The translations under genes were made by a program, and so were the position numbers. Positions 28,557-38,444 of a stretch of DNA of 64,000 nucleotides are shown piece after piece (the stretch's first letter is position 1; each line of letters opens with the position of its first letter). Source of the stretch: Winslowiella arboricola (lineage in GTDB: Bacteria > Pseudomonadota > Gammaproteobacteria > Enterobacterales > Enterobacteriaceae); contig NZ_JAODIM010000038.1 of NCBI RefSeq assembly GCF_025527015.1, positions 62,001 to 126,000 of the forward strand, written 5' to 3'. The notes under the pieces were generated by a model. It searched no databases, was not told where the DNA came from, and saw nothing but the letters and a program-made list of their open reading frames with translations.

Positions 28557-29987
28557 ATGCCAGTAATCACCACCCCGCTCATTACGCTATTTGCCTCACA
28601 ACAGGCACAAACACGCCGCGAACGGTTAAGCGCAACGCTGCGGCAGGCGATTGCCGACGGCACCCTGCAAAGCGGGCAACGGCTGCCGTCCTCACGTCTG
28701 ATGGCCGCCGACCTCGGTTTATCGCGCGTGACGGTGGAGGCAGCCTACAGCCAGCTGGAGAGCGAAGGCTATCTGCAACGCAAAATCGGCCAGGGCACCT
28801 TTGTCGCCATTACCATGACTCCGGCGGAAAAACGCCCACCCGCTGCCACGCTCAATGCTCCACTTTCCCTGCGTGGCCAGCAGATTGTCGCCACCGGCGG
28901 CTGTCAGGATCCCCTGTTCCCGCATGCTTTTGCCGCCGGTTCGCCGGAGTTACGCGCTTTTCCGCATGGCCTCTGGCGCCGAATCAGCGCCAGTCAGCAG
29001 CGCCAGCATGGTGAAGCGCTGATGCGTTATGGCGATGCGCAGGGTTACGCTCCGCTGCGCGCGGTAGTAGCGCGCTATCTGGCGCAGTCGCGCGGTGTGC
29101 ATTGTGATGCGGAACAGGTGATGATTCTGACCAGTTCCCAGCAGGCATTACAGATGCTCTCTTTGCTGCTGCTGGATGCGGGCGATCAGGTCTGGCTGGA
29201 AGATCCCTGCTATGCCGGGGCGCGCAATGCTTTTATCGCCGCAGGCGCCCGGCTTACGCCACTGAGTGTTGACCGGGAAGGCGCTCAGCTGGCGACAGGC
29301 GCGCCAAAGCTGGTGTATCTCACGCCATCCCATCAGTATCCGACTGGCGTGACCATGAGCCTGCCGCGGCGTTTGCAGTGGCTGAACGTTGCCGCCACGC
29401 AACAGAGCTGGCTGATTGAGGATGATTATGACAGTGAGTTTTACTATGGCGATCAGCCGATGCCCGCCATGCAGGGACTGGATCGCACCGGGCGGGTAAT
29501 CTATCTCGGCACCTTTTCCAAAGTGCTGTTTCCGTCATTGCGGCTAGCTTATCTGGTGGCGCCGCCGGGGTTAATTGAGCCGCTGCGCCGTCTGCGCAGT
29601 GTGACTGACGGCCACAGCGCCCAGCTGCCGCAGGCGATTACCGCTGACTTTATCGACCAGGGCCATTTTGCCGCGCATCTGCGCCTGATGCGCCAGCTGT
29701 ATCACAGTCGTCGCGATCTGCTGCTGGCAGAACTGGAACAGAAACTGGGCGATCGTCTGCTACCGATGGCGAGCCATGGCGGTCTGCAACTGACGGTAAC
29801 ACTGGCGCAGGGAAATGAGGCGCAGCTTAGCGCGGAGGGGGCGTCACGGGGACTGTTACTGCCACGTTTATCACCGCTGTACAGCTCAGCGCTGACCGCG
29901 CAGCCTGGCTGGATTTTAGGTTTCTCCGCGCTGACGCGCACGGAGATTATTCAGGCTGTCGATAAGCTGGCGCGGCTCCCTTACTGA
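28557..29987 (+). CDS. MocR/PdxR-type regulator (GntR plus aminotransferase fold)
   Basis: A 476-residue fusion regulator. The N-terminal GntR winged helix has [20 protein letters not shown] and [13 protein letters not shown] (residues about 40-82). The C-terminal fold-type I aminotransferase domain has [13 protein letters not shown] and [17 protein letters not shown], including the Lys that binds pyridoxal phosphate. MocR proteins sense PLP or amino compounds. It faces the rhodanese gene and ends overlapping yfcJ by 7 bp. The effector is unknown. Confidence 0.88.
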   Translation: MPVITTPLITLFASQQAQTRRERLSATLRQAIADGTLQSGQRLPSSRLMAADLGLSRVTVEAAYSQLESEGYLQRKIGQGTFVAITMTPAEKRPPAATLNAPLSLRGQQIVATGGCQDPLFPHAFAAGSPELRAFPHGLWRRISASQQRQHGEALMRYGDAQGYAPLRAVVARYLAQSRGVHCDAEQVMILTSSQQALQMLSLLLLDAGDQVWLEDPCYAGARNAFIAAGARLTPLSVDREGAQLATGAPKLVYLTPSHQYPTGVTMSLPRRLQWLNVAATQQSWLIEDDYDSEFYYGDQPMPAMQGLDRTGRVIYLGTFSKVLFPSLRLAYLVAPPGLIEPLRRLRSVTDGHSAQLPQAITADFIDQGHFAAHLRLMRQLYHSRRDLLLAELEQKLGDRLLPMASHGGLQLTVTLAQGNEAQLSAEGASRGLLLPRLSPLYSSALTAQPGWILGFSALTRTEIIQAVDKLARLPY

Positions 29988-31159
29988 CCACGAAAAAACA
30001 GCAACGTCAGTACCATACCGCTGGCCGCCGCTGCCGCGCCGGCGATAAACACCGCGCCATAACCCGCTGAGGTCGCCAGCACACCGGTTAACGGGCCACT
30101 GATACCGTAAGCGATATCCTGGAAAGCCGAGTAGCCGCCCAGCGCCGTGCCGCGCACCTGCGGCGCCACCCGTTTGATCACTTCAACGCCCAGCGCCGGG
30201 AACACCAGTGAACAGCCGCAGCCAGTCAGCGCCGCGCCGAGCAGCGCCAGCATCGCACCAGGCGCACTGCCAAGCAGCAGCAGACCACAGGCTTCAACCG
30301 CCAGCGAAATCATCGCCACGCGCACGCCGCCAAAGCGATCCGGCATCCAGCCAAACAGCACGCGGATCAGCACAAATGACAGGCCAAATGCCGTCAGCGC
30401 AAAACCGGCGTTACCCCAGTTTTGCGCAGCAAAATAGAGCGAGACAAAGGTGCCGATCACTGCAAAACCAACGCCCTGGAGCGCCAGGCCAAGCCCGGGC
30501 TGCCAGATCTGTCCCACCACCCGCCATAGCGACGGACGCTCCCCCTGATGGGTCGGCACCGCGCGCACGCAAAAGCTAAACAGCAATGCACAGAGCGGCA
30601 GCAGCATGGTGCTGACGCCCAGCGCGACAAAACCCCAGCGGCTGTTAAGCATCAATCCCAGCGGTGCGCCAATCGCCAGCGCGCCATAAATCGCCATACC
30701 GTTCCATGACATCACCTGGCCGGATCGTTTTGGTCCGACTAATCCCATCCCCCAGGTCAGATTACCGGTCAGCAGCTGACTTTCGCCAAAACCGAGGATC
30801 AGACGACCAGCCACCAGCAGACCAAATTTTGCCATCACATCCACCGGCAACAGCGCCGCCAGCAGATAAGCAAAACCGGCCAGCGCGCAGGAACCCATCC
30901 CCTGCAACGTGGTGCGTCTGGCGCCGCGCTGATCGGCCTGCCGCCCGGCATAGCCACGGGTCAGCAGCGTCGCCAGAAACTGAATCCCGACCGCCACACC
31001 GACCATCACATTGTTCAGACCGAGTTCATGATGGACATACAGCGGGATTACCGGCAGCGGCAAACCGACGGTCAGATAAGTTAAAAATGCCGAAAAAACG
31101 ATACGGGCCAGCGACGGGGTATTGTTTACCGCAGTGGCAATGCTTTCTGAACTGGACAT
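29981..31159 (-). CDS. yfcJ: MFS transporter YfcJ
   Basis: A 392-residue major facilitator protein with about twelve transmembrane helices. It is recognised by [54 protein letters not shown] and [18 protein letters not shown], as in YfcJ. It is predicted to export sugars or related compounds, but the substrate is unknown. It keeps the E. coli position between flk and fabB. Confidence 0.9.
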   Translation of the reverse strand: MSSSESIATAVNNTPSLARIVFSAFLTYLTVGLPLPVIPLYVHHELGLNNVMVGVAVGIQFLATLLTRGYAGRQADQRGARRTTLQGMGSCALAGFAYLLAALLPVDVMAKFGLLVAGRLILGFGESQLLTGNLTWGMGLVGPKRSGQVMSWNGMAIYGALAIGAPLGLMLNSRWGFVALGVSTMLLPLCALLFSFCVRAVPTHQGERPSLWRVVGQIWQPGLGLALQGVGFAVIGTFVSLYFAAQNWGNAGFALTAFGLSFVLIRVLFGWMPDRFGGVRVAMISLAVEACGLLLLGSAPGAMLALLGAALTGCGCSLVFPALGVEVIKRVAPQVRGTALGGYSAFQDIAYGISGPLTGVLATSAGYGAVFIAGAAAAASGMVLTLLFFRGQ

Positions 31160-31712
31160 CGGTCACGACTCTCCCTGACTTGCGTAATATCAGGACTATA
31201 TTATGGAATGGATGTTTTAAATATAAAAATAATGACTATTTTGTGCCAATATCTGAGGCTGCGGCGGTTAAAAGGTGGAATGTAATTAAATTACGTAGGC
31301 AGATAACGCTTTTATGCCCCCTCAGGCACTGCATAATGCGGAAAAAATGCGCGATATCTCGCAAAACTGGACAGCCGAATCACCCGGCGGTCAGCGTAAG
31401 CGGTAAAAAGAAGCTAATCGTCGCATGGACTTTACATGATTGTTAATCAAACACATCACAATAAACTTGAATTAACATTTTAATAACATAAATATGGCGG
31501 ATTATTCCTTCATAAATATTGATATGCACAAATAATTAACACTATTATTTATTAAAATTAACATAAAAAGTCAGCGATCACATTTCACGTCAAATCCCAC
31601 CATTTTCCGTTTAGCCGGTTGCTATCTTGACAGGCGGGATATCTGCCCTGCCCCGACAATAAGTTGGTCGTCACCAACACCTATAACAAGGCCCTACGAC
31701 AAAGGTACTGCT
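31160..31712. other. Gene-free region between yfcJ and the sugar operon
   Basis: A 553-bp divergent intergenic region without a credible ORF. The middle (about 31440-31570) is strongly AT-rich. Near the operon there is TTGACA at 31627-31632 without an obvious matching -10, and a leader hairpin GTTGGT-CGTC-ACCAAC at 31663-31678. No clear CRP or LacI-type operator was found. It must contain the operon promoter. Confidence 0.6.
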
Positions 31713-32699
31713 ATGAAATTTAACCTCGCATTACTCAATGCATGTGTGGTTTCGGCATGCATGCTGTTATCAACCCCTTCTTACTCAGCGGAAAAGCATG
31801 ATATCGCCGTGGTAGCCAAAGTGACCGGCATTCCATGGTTCTCACGCATGGAAGTGGGCGTTAACGAGGCCGCGAAAAAGTTCGACGTTAACGCTTATCA
31901 GGTCGGCGGCTCGACCCCCGATCCAGCCCAGCAGGTCAAAGTGATCGAAGATTTGATTGCCAAAAAAGTCAACGCCATCATCGTGGTGCCCAATGACGCC
32001 AAAGTGCTGGAGCCAGTGCTGAAAAAAGCCCGCGCGCAGGGCATCGTGGTGCTGACCCACGAGTCACCGGATCAGCCGATTGCACAGTGGGATGTGGAAA
32101 CCATTGATAGCGAAAAATACGCGCAAAAAAATATGGATGAGTTAGCGGCGGCGATGGGTAATAAAGGCGGCTATGCCATCTATGTCGGCTCGCTGACTGT
32201 GCCGCTGCACAATGCATGGGCCGATGCGGCGATCAAATATCAGAAAGAAAAATACCCGGAAATGCATGAAGTCACCTCACGTCTGCCAGTGGCGGAAAGT
32301 ATCGATAAATCCTACGCCACCACGCTCGACCTGATGCGCACTTACCCGGACCTGAAAGGCATTATTGGCTTCGGCTCGCTGGGTCCGATTGGCGCCGGTC
32401 AGGCAGTGAAAAGTAAACGGGCGAAAAACAAAATCGCCGTCGTCGGTATCGCGATGCCAGCACAGGCCGCGCCTTATCTCACCAGTGGTGATATTAAGAA
32501 AGTACTGCTGTGGGATCTGAAGGACGCCGGTTTTGCGCTGGTGGCCCTCGCCGATCAGCTGCTCGACGGCAAGCAGGTTGATAAAGATTTCACCATCGAG
32601 GGCTTTGGCAAAGCGGATGTGGATACAGAGCATCACGTGATTCGCTTTAACCGCATTCTCGAAGTGACCAAAGACAATGCCAAGTCTTTAGGTTTTTAA
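31713..32699 (+). CDS. Periplasmic sugar-binding protein, RbsB/LsrB family
   Basis: A 328-residue class-I periplasmic binding protein with a Sec signal peptide ending SYSA (about residue 26). The mature part starts KHDIAVVAKVTGIPWFSRM and contains DPAQQVKVIEDLIAKKVNAI and a long QGIVVLTHESPDQ segment typical of the pentose/AI-2 binding group. It heads the operon with its ATPase, two permeases, a kinase and an isomerase. The kinase suggests a ketopentose such as ribulose as ligand. Related alternatives are AI-2-like or pentitol ligands. Confidence 0.85.
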   Translation: MKFNLALLNACVVSACMLLSTPSYSAEKHDIAVVAKVTGIPWFSRMEVGVNEAAKKFDVNAYQVGGSTPDPAQQVKVIEDLIAKKVNAIIVVPNDAKVLEPVLKKARAQGIVVLTHESPDQPIAQWDVETIDSEKYAQKNMDELAAAMGNKGGYAIYVGSLTVPLHNAWADAAIKYQKEKYPEMHEVTSRLPVAESIDKSYATTLDLMRTYPDLKGIIGFGSLGPIGAGQAVKSKRAKNKIAVVGIAMPAQAAPYLTSGDIKKVLLWDLKDAGFALVALADQLLDGKQVDKDFTIEGFGKADVDTEHHVIRFNRILEVTKDNAKSLGF

Positions 32700-32743
32700 A
32701 AAATCCGGGCCGATGCATTCGGCCCCCTGAGAGGAATGCGGCG

Positions 32744-34243
32744 ATGGCAACGCAAGATGTCTTTATCACGCTGGAAAAAATCAGCAAAACCTTCCCCGGC
32801 GTAAAGGCGCTGGACAATATCTCGCTGACGCTAAGAAAAGGCGAGGTGCATTGCCTGGCGGGACAAAACGGCTGTGGCAAAAGCACGCTGATCAAGATTA
32901 TCTCCGGCGTGTATCAGGCCGATAAAGGCGCGCAGATCACGGTGGACGGGAAGCTGTTTCACCACCTTTCGCCACAACTCTCGGCAGGGTACGGCGTGCA
33001 GGTGATTTATCAGGATCTGTCGCTGTTTCCCAATCTGAGTGTCGCTGAGAATATTGCCGCCTATCGTCTGCTGCCTGGCAACAGCTTCTGGGTCAAGCGT
33101 TCGGCGATGCGCAAACTGGCGCTGGAAACCATGGCGCGTATCGGTATCCGCCTCAACCCGCAGCGCAAAGTGGAGAAGCTGTCGATTGCTGACCGCCAAC
33201 TGGTGGCTATCTGTCGGGCGCTGGCCGCCGATGCCAGCCTGGTGATTATGGATGAGCCAACCGCTTCGCTGACCCGTGTTGAGGTCAATGGTTTGCTGCG
33301 GGTGGTTAATGAACTGAAAGCCGCCGGGATCTGCGTGGTGTTTGTCAGTCATAAGCTGGATGAAGTGATGGAAGTGGCCGACCATATCAGTGTGATGCGC
33401 GACGGCAAGCTGGCAGGCACCTGGCCTGCCAGCGAACTGAATAGCGACGAGCTGGCGTTCCTGATGACCGGCCAGCGCTTTACCTTTAGCCATCTGCCGC
33501 AGCTGGCCGACAACAGTGAAACCCCGCGGCTGGAGCTGCGCCATCTGTCGCGCGCCGGGCAGTATCAGGATATCAATCTGCAACTGCGCAATGGCGAAAT
33601 CACCTCGATCGTCGGTCTGCTGGGCGCCGGACGCACCGAACTCTGCCTGTCGCTGTTCGGCATGACCCAGCCCGACAGCGGCGAAATTCTGCTGGACGGT
33701 AAAACCGTCAAACTGCGCAGCAACCGCGACGCCATCGCCCATGGTATTGCTTACGTCTCAGAAGACCGGCAAAGCCAGGGGCTGATTATGCAGCAGTCGA
33801 TTTTTGATAATACGCTGGTGGCGATTTTTAACCGCCTGCGCACGCCTCTTGGCCTGCTTAATCAGCAGAAAGCACGCGATACCGTCGCCACGCTGATCCG
33901 CGAGCTGAATATTAAAGTCTCCGACAGCCAGCTGCCGGTGCAAACCCTCTCTGGCGGCAACGCCCAGCGAATTGCGATTGCCAAGTGGGTGGCGACCGCG
34001 CCACGTCTGCTGATCCTCGACTCGCCCACCGTTGGCGTTGATATCGCCAATAAAGAAGGCATCTACCGCATCGCGCGCAGCCTGGCGGAGAGCGGTATGG
34101 CGGTGCTGATGATCTGTGACGAGATCCCGGAGGCGTATTTCAACAGCCATCGTGTGCTGGTGATGCGCAAAGGGCAGCTGGTCGCCAGCTTTGCGCCGCA
34201 TAACAGTGAGCAACAACAGATTGCCGGGGTGGTAAATGAATAA
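32744..34243 (+). CDS. Sugar ABC transporter double ATPase, RbsA/LsrA family
   Basis: A 499-residue protein with two tandem nucleotide-binding domains. The first has a canonical Walker A (GQNGCGKST, about 39-47) and Walker B (LVIMDEPTAS). The second has the degenerate P-loop GLLGAGRTE (about 290) and signature LSGGNAQRIAIAKW (about 405). The asymmetry is normal in CUT2 importers. Its stop overlaps the next permease start by 8 bp. Confidence 0.9.
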   Translation: MATQDVFITLEKISKTFPGVKALDNISLTLRKGEVHCLAGQNGCGKSTLIKIISGVYQADKGAQITVDGKLFHHLSPQLSAGYGVQVIYQDLSLFPNLSVAENIAAYRLLPGNSFWVKRSAMRKLALETMARIGIRLNPQRKVEKLSIADRQLVAICRALAADASLVIMDEPTASLTRVEVNGLLRVVNELKAAGICVVFVSHKLDEVMEVADHISVMRDGKLAGTWPASELNSDELAFLMTGQRFTFSHLPQLADNSETPRLELRHLSRAGQYQDINLQLRNGEITSIVGLLGAGRTELCLSLFGMTQPDSGEILLDGKTVKLRSNRDAIAHGIAYVSEDRQSQGLIMQQSIFDNTLVAIFNRLRTPLGLLNQQKARDTVATLIRELNIKVSDSQLPVQTLSGGNAQRIAIAKWVATAPRLLILDSPTVGVDIANKEGIYRIARSLAESGMAVLMICDEIPEAYFNSHRVLVMRKGQLVASFAPHNSEQQQIAGVVNE

Positions 34244-35222
34244 GCGACTGCGCCATTTAATGACTTATCACGAATTCTGGCTCGGGCTGCTGATCCTGCT
34301 GCTGGCGGTGTTTCTCAGCCTGCGCACCGCAGAGTTTATGACGCTGGGTAATCTTACCGATGTCGCCACCAGCTACGCCATTCTCGGCATTCTCGCCTGC
34401 GGACTGTTTGTGGTGCTGATTGCCGGCGGTATTGATATCTCGTTTCCGGCGATGACCGCCATCGCCCAGTACGTGATGGCCAGTTATATGATCGCTCACG
34501 GCGGCAATTTCCTGCTGGCGTTTGCCCTGTCGATGGTCTGCGGTTTGCTGCTCGGGCTGTTTAACGGTTTTCTGGTCTATATGCTGCGGGTTCCGGCGAT
34601 CATTATTACCATCGCCACCCTGAATCTGTTTTACGGTCTGCTGGTGTGGTTTACCCAGGGCACCTGGCTGTACGGCTTTCCCGAGTGGTTTATGAATGGC
34701 ATCAACTGGCTGTCATTTACCGCTCCCGATGGCTACGAGTATGGCATCACCCTGCCGCTGCTCTGCCTGCTGGCAGTATTTATTCTTACCGGCGTACTGA
34801 TGAACTACACCCGACCTGGACGCCAGATTTATGCCATGGGCGGCAACCGCGAATCGGCGTCACGCCTCGGCATTAACCTGATGGCGCTGCATTTTTATGT
34901 CTACGGCTATATGGGGTTGCTGGCCGGGATTGCGGCGGTGGTACAGGCGCAAATCACCCAGTCGGTAGCGCCTAACTCACTGGTCGGCTATGAACTGACG
35001 GTGCTGGCGGCAGTGGTACTGGGCGGTACCAGTATGACTGGCGGACGCGGCTCGCTGACCGGCACCCTGCTCGGCGTTCTGCTGCTGGCCTTTTTACAGA
35101 ACGGCCTGACCCTGCTGGCGGTGTCATCCTACTGGCATATGGTCTTTAGCGGCCTGATCATTCTGGTTAGCGTCAGCGCCACGGCGTGGAACGAAAAACG
35201 CAAACTGGCGAGAGGATTGTAA
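34236..35222 (+). CDS. Sugar ABC transporter permease 1, RbsC/LsrC family
   Basis: A 328-residue CUT2 permease with about eight to ten hydrophobic segments. Family motifs are GGIDISFPAMTAIAQYVMAS (about 65) and VLGGTSMTGGRGSLTGTLLG (about 265). It is probably a heterodimer partner of the following permease, as LsrC with LsrD. Confidence 0.88.
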   Translation: MNKRLRHLMTYHEFWLGLLILLLAVFLSLRTAEFMTLGNLTDVATSYAILGILACGLFVVLIAGGIDISFPAMTAIAQYVMASYMIAHGGNFLLAFALSMVCGLLLGLFNGFLVYMLRVPAIIITIATLNLFYGLLVWFTQGTWLYGFPEWFMNGINWLSFTAPDGYEYGITLPLLCLLAVFILTGVLMNYTRPGRQIYAMGGNRESASRLGINLMALHFYVYGYMGLLAGIAAVVQAQITQSVAPNSLVGYELTVLAAVVLGGTSMTGGRGSLTGTLLGVLLLAFLQNGLTLLAVSSYWHMVFSGLIILVSVSATAWNEKRKLARGL

Positions 35223-35223
35223 T

Positions 35224-36177
35224 ATGACCACCTTAACGCGCATTTTACCCGCCGATCGTATTATCCGTTTGCAGCTGGTGATGATTGCAGTGGTGCTGGC
35301 GCTGTTCTCGTTAACCCTTGGCGCGCGCTTCTTCAGCCTCGGCAATTTCCAGTCGATCGCCACACAGTTACCGGTGCTCGGCATGCTGGCGCTGGGAATG
35401 GGGCTGACCATGCTGACCGGCGGTATTAATCTGTCGATTATTGCCAGCGCCAATGCCTGCTCGCTGCTAATGGCGGCGATTATCGTCGCCCATCCTGACC
35501 AGCCGCTGTTTCTGCTGCTGGCGCTGCTGGCCGGCTTACTGCTGGCGATGGCTATCGGCGCGCTTAACGGCTTGCTGATCGCGGTCATTGGCGTGTCGCC
35601 GATTCTGGCGACGCTCGGCACTATGACACTGATTGGCGGGCTGAATATTTTACTCTCCAATGGCACGGTAATTTCCGGCTTTCCACCGCTGATCCAGTTT
35701 CTCGGCAATGGCGATCTGTTCGGTATTCCGGTCGCCATGCTGCTGTTTCTGCTGGTCGCTTTACTGTTGTGGGTGCTGTTGGAAAAAACCACCCTCGGCC
35801 GCAGCATCTATCTGATGGGTTCCAATGAACAGGCCACCCGCTTCAGCGGCGTCAACACGCATCGGGTGCAGATTACCGTCTATATTCTCTCCGCGGTGCT
35901 GAGCTGGGTGGCGGCACTGTTAATGATGGCGATGTTTAACTCGGCAAAAGCGGGTTATGGCGAGTCCTGGCTGCTGATCACCATTCTGGCGTCGGTACTC
36001 GGCGGGATTAATCCCGACGGCGGTTTTGGCCGCATTATTAGCCTGGTGCTGGCGCTAATCGTGTTACAGATGCTGGAGAGCGGGCTCAATTTACTCGGCG
36101 TAAGCAGTTATCTGACCATGGCATTATGGGGTGCGGTGCTGATTCTGTTTATCGCACTTCAGAATCGCAGAAGCTAA
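35224..36177 (+). CDS. Sugar ABC transporter permease 2, RbsC/LsrD family
   Basis: A 317-residue CUT2 permease starting 2 bp after the previous stop. TGGINLSIIASANACSLLMA (about 62), SPILATLGTMTLIGGLNIL and VLGGINPDGGFGRIISLV are the family landmarks. The two permeases are clearly diverged from each other, so they are not a recent duplication. Confidence 0.88.
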   Translation: MTTLTRILPADRIIRLQLVMIAVVLALFSLTLGARFFSLGNFQSIATQLPVLGMLALGMGLTMLTGGINLSIIASANACSLLMAAIIVAHPDQPLFLLLALLAGLLLAMAIGALNGLLIAVIGVSPILATLGTMTLIGGLNILLSNGTVISGFPPLIQFLGNGDLFGIPVAMLLFLLVALLLWVLLEKTTLGRSIYLMGSNEQATRFSGVNTHRVQITVYILSAVLSWVAALLMMAMFNSAKAGYGESWLLITILASVLGGINPDGGFGRIISLVLALIVLQMLESGLNLLGVSSYLTMALWGAVLILFIALQNRRS

Positions 36178-36195
36178 ATTTTCGAGGGATAACAG

Positions 36196-37833
36196 ATGGC
36201 GAGTTATTACATTGGCATTGACGTTGGCACCGGAAGCGCACGCGCAGGCATCTTTGATATCACCGGCCGTATGATGGGCCAGGCCAGCCGTACAATTGAA
36301 ATTTATCGTCCGCAGGCCGATTTTGTCGAACAGTCCTCCGACAATATCTGGCTGGCGGTATGCCAGGCGGTACGCGATGCCATCAACCAGAGCAATATCA
36401 ATCCGGTGCAAATTAAGGGGCTGGGTTTTGATGCCACCTGCTCACTGGTGGTGCTGGATAAGCAGGGTAAGCCGCTGACCATCAGTCCCTCCGGACGCGA
36501 TGAGCAGAATATTATTGTGTGGATGGATCACCGGGCGATTGTGCAGGCCGAACGCATCAACGCCAGCCAGCATCCGGTGCTGGATTATGTCGGCGGTATT
36601 ATCTCGCCGGAGATGCAGACGCCCAAACTGCTGTGGCTGAAACAACATATGCCGAATACCTGGAAGAATATCGGCCATCTGTTTGACCTGCCGGACTTTC
36701 TTACCTGGCGCGCCACCCAGGATGAGACCCGCTCGCTCTGCTCGACGGTGTGTAAATGGACCTATATGGGCCATGAGAACCGCTGGGACGACAGCTATTT
36801 CCGCCAAATCGGACTGGAAGATCTGCTGGAACATGATGCGGAGAAAATTGGCCGCGAGGTGAAAACCATGGGCGAACCACTGGGGCGCGGCCTGACGCAA
36901 CGCGCCGCCAGCGAACTCGGCCTGCTGCCAGGCACCGCGGTCAGCGTATCGATTATTGATGCCCATGCCGGCAGCCTTGGCACGCTCGGCGCCTCCGGGC
37001 CTTCCGGTGAACATGCGGACTTTGACCGCCGTATCGCGCTGATCGGCGGCACCTCTACCGGCCATATGGCGATCTCGCAAGGCCCGCGCTTTATTAAAGG
37101 CGTCTGGGGACCTTACTATTCGGCGGTGCTGCCGGATTTATGGCTCAATGAAGGCGGCCAGTCGGCGACCGGCGCGCTTATCGACCATATGATCCAGTCG
37201 CATCCCTGCTATGACACGCTGCTACAGCAGGCCAGTGCGCGCGGCAAAACTATCTATGAAGTGCTGAATGAGCGGCTGCGGAAGCTGGCTGGCGAACCGG
37301 AGAAAATCGCCTTTCTGTCGCGGGATATTCATATGCTGCCCTACTTTCACGGCAACCGCTCGCCGCGCGCCAACCCGACTTTAACCGGCACTCTGACCGG
37401 ATTAAAACTGTCGCGCACGCCGGATGATATGGCGCTGCACTACCTCGCCACCATTCAGGCCATCGCCCTTGGCACCCGTCATATTATCGAAACCATGAAT
37501 CAGAGCGGTTACAGCATTGATACCATTATGGCCAGCGGCGGCGGCACCAAAAATCCGATTTTTGTCCAGGAGCATGCCAACGCCACCGGCTGTGCGATGC
37601 TGCTGCCGGAAGAGAGTGAAGCGATGCTGCTCGGCGGCGCGATGATGGGCACCGTGGCGGCCGGTGTGTATGAGTCGCTGCCTGAAGCGATGAACGCCAT
37701 GAGCCGGATTGGCAAAACCGTGACGCCGCAGACGAATGAAATTAAACGTTATTACGACCGGAAATACCGCATATTCCGTGAGATGTATCACGACCATATG
37801 AAATACCGGCAAATGATGCAGGAGGATCAATGA
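36196..37833 (+). CDS. FGGY-family carbohydrate kinase, ribulokinase-like (YpCarbK/FGGY type)
   Basis: A 545-residue kinase of the FGGY superfamily. The N-terminal phosphate loop is IGIDVGTGSARAGIFD, with WMDHRAIVQAERI (about 115) and IDAHAGSLGTLGASG (catalytic Asp, about 256). The C-terminal ATP-binding segment is IMASGGGTKNPIFVQEHANA. It resembles the pentulose kinase subgroup containing the Yersinia and mammalian FGGY D-ribulokinases more than AraB. It would make D-ribulose 5-phosphate or a related pentulose phosphate. Its end overlaps the SIS gene start by 4 bp. Confidence 0.85.
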   Translation: MASYYIGIDVGTGSARAGIFDITGRMMGQASRTIEIYRPQADFVEQSSDNIWLAVCQAVRDAINQSNINPVQIKGLGFDATCSLVVLDKQGKPLTISPSGRDEQNIIVWMDHRAIVQAERINASQHPVLDYVGGIISPEMQTPKLLWLKQHMPNTWKNIGHLFDLPDFLTWRATQDETRSLCSTVCKWTYMGHENRWDDSYFRQIGLEDLLEHDAEKIGREVKTMGEPLGRGLTQRAASELGLLPGTAVSVSIIDAHAGSLGTLGASGPSGEHADFDRRIALIGGTSTGHMAISQGPRFIKGVWGPYYSAVLPDLWLNEGGQSATGALIDHMIQSHPCYDTLLQQASARGKTIYEVLNERLRKLAGEPEKIAFLSRDIHMLPYFHGNRSPRANPTLTGTLTGLKLSRTPDDMALHYLATIQAIALGTRHIIETMNQSGYSIDTIMASGGGTKNPIFVQEHANATGCAMLLPEESEAMLLGGAMMGTVAAGVYESLPEAMNAMSRIGKTVTPQTNEIKRYYDRKYRIFREMYHDHMKYRQMMQEDQ

Positions 37834-38444
37834 GTGCGGAACAGGCCTGGCAGCAGGCGCAGGCGGGCTGGCAAACCTATGCGCGCACGCTGGCGCAGCT
37901 GGATCAGCATATCGACCGCCAGCAATGGCTGGCGGTGCTGGCGCTGATTGCGCATTGTAGCGGCAAAGTGGCGGTGACTGGCGTTGGCACCTCGGGCATC
38001 GCCGCGCGTAAAATTGCGCATATGTTTTCCTGTATTGAGTGCCCTGCCGTTTACCTGAATGCTACCGATGCCGCCCATGGCGATATCGGTTTTCTCACCG
38101 CCGATGACTTGCTGATTATGCTGTCGCGCGGTGGCAATTCCGATGAGCTGACGCGTCTGCTGCCAGTGGTAAAAAGTAAGGGCACGCGGCTGGTGGTAGT
38201 GACTGAAAATCCCGCTTCTGCTCTGGCGCTTAACGCCGATCAGTTATTGCTGATGCCTGAAAGTCAGGAGATCGACCCGCTCAGTATGCTGGCGACCACT
38301 TCGATTATTACCGTGCTGGCGCTGTTTGACACCATGATGACGGCGTTAATGACACAAAATGGCTTTGATCAGGCGACGTTACTGGCGGTACATCCGGGGG
38401 GTAATGTGGGTAAACAGTTGCGAGAGGGGAAGGGAGATTTGTAG
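37830..38444 (+). CDS. SIS-domain sugar-phosphate isomerase, KdsD/GutQ-like without CBS domains
   Basis: A 204-residue single SIS domain. It aligns with the N-terminal isomerase half of KdsD/GutQ (arabinose 5-phosphate isomerases): VAVTGVGTSGIAARKIAH, AHGDIGFLTADDLLIMLSRG, then the HPGGNVGK motif close to the end. The CBS pair of KdsD is absent. By my alignment the KdsD Glu and His catalytic positions are kept, but the Lys in GxGKSG is Thr here. It might interconvert ribulose 5-phosphate with another pentose phosphate. The TAG stop lies inside a palindromic repeat. Confidence 0.8.
   Translation: MSAEQAWQQAQAGWQTYARTLAQLDQHIDRQQWLAVLALIAHCSGKVAVTGVGTSGIAARKIAHMFSCIECPAVYLNATDAAHGDIGFLTADDLLIMLSRGGNSDELTRLLPVVKSKGTRLVVVTENPASALALNADQLLLMPESQEIDPLSMLATTSIITVLALFDTMMTALMTQNGFDQATLLAVHPGGNVGKQLREGKGDL

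Noticed and set aside
30664..31446. 260-codon open frame on the plus strand antisense to yfcJ
   Set aside because: Shadow of yfcJ in its first part, then low-complexity intergenic sequence; no homology recognised.
31440..31600. Possible CRP site in the AT-rich region before the sugar operon
   Set aside because: Isolated TCACA half-sites occur, but none has a TGTGA partner at the right spacing.
32831..33742. 303-codon open frame antisense to the double ATPase
   Set aside because: Entirely inside the sugar ABC ATPase gene; Gln/His-rich shadow typical of GC-rich coding DNA.
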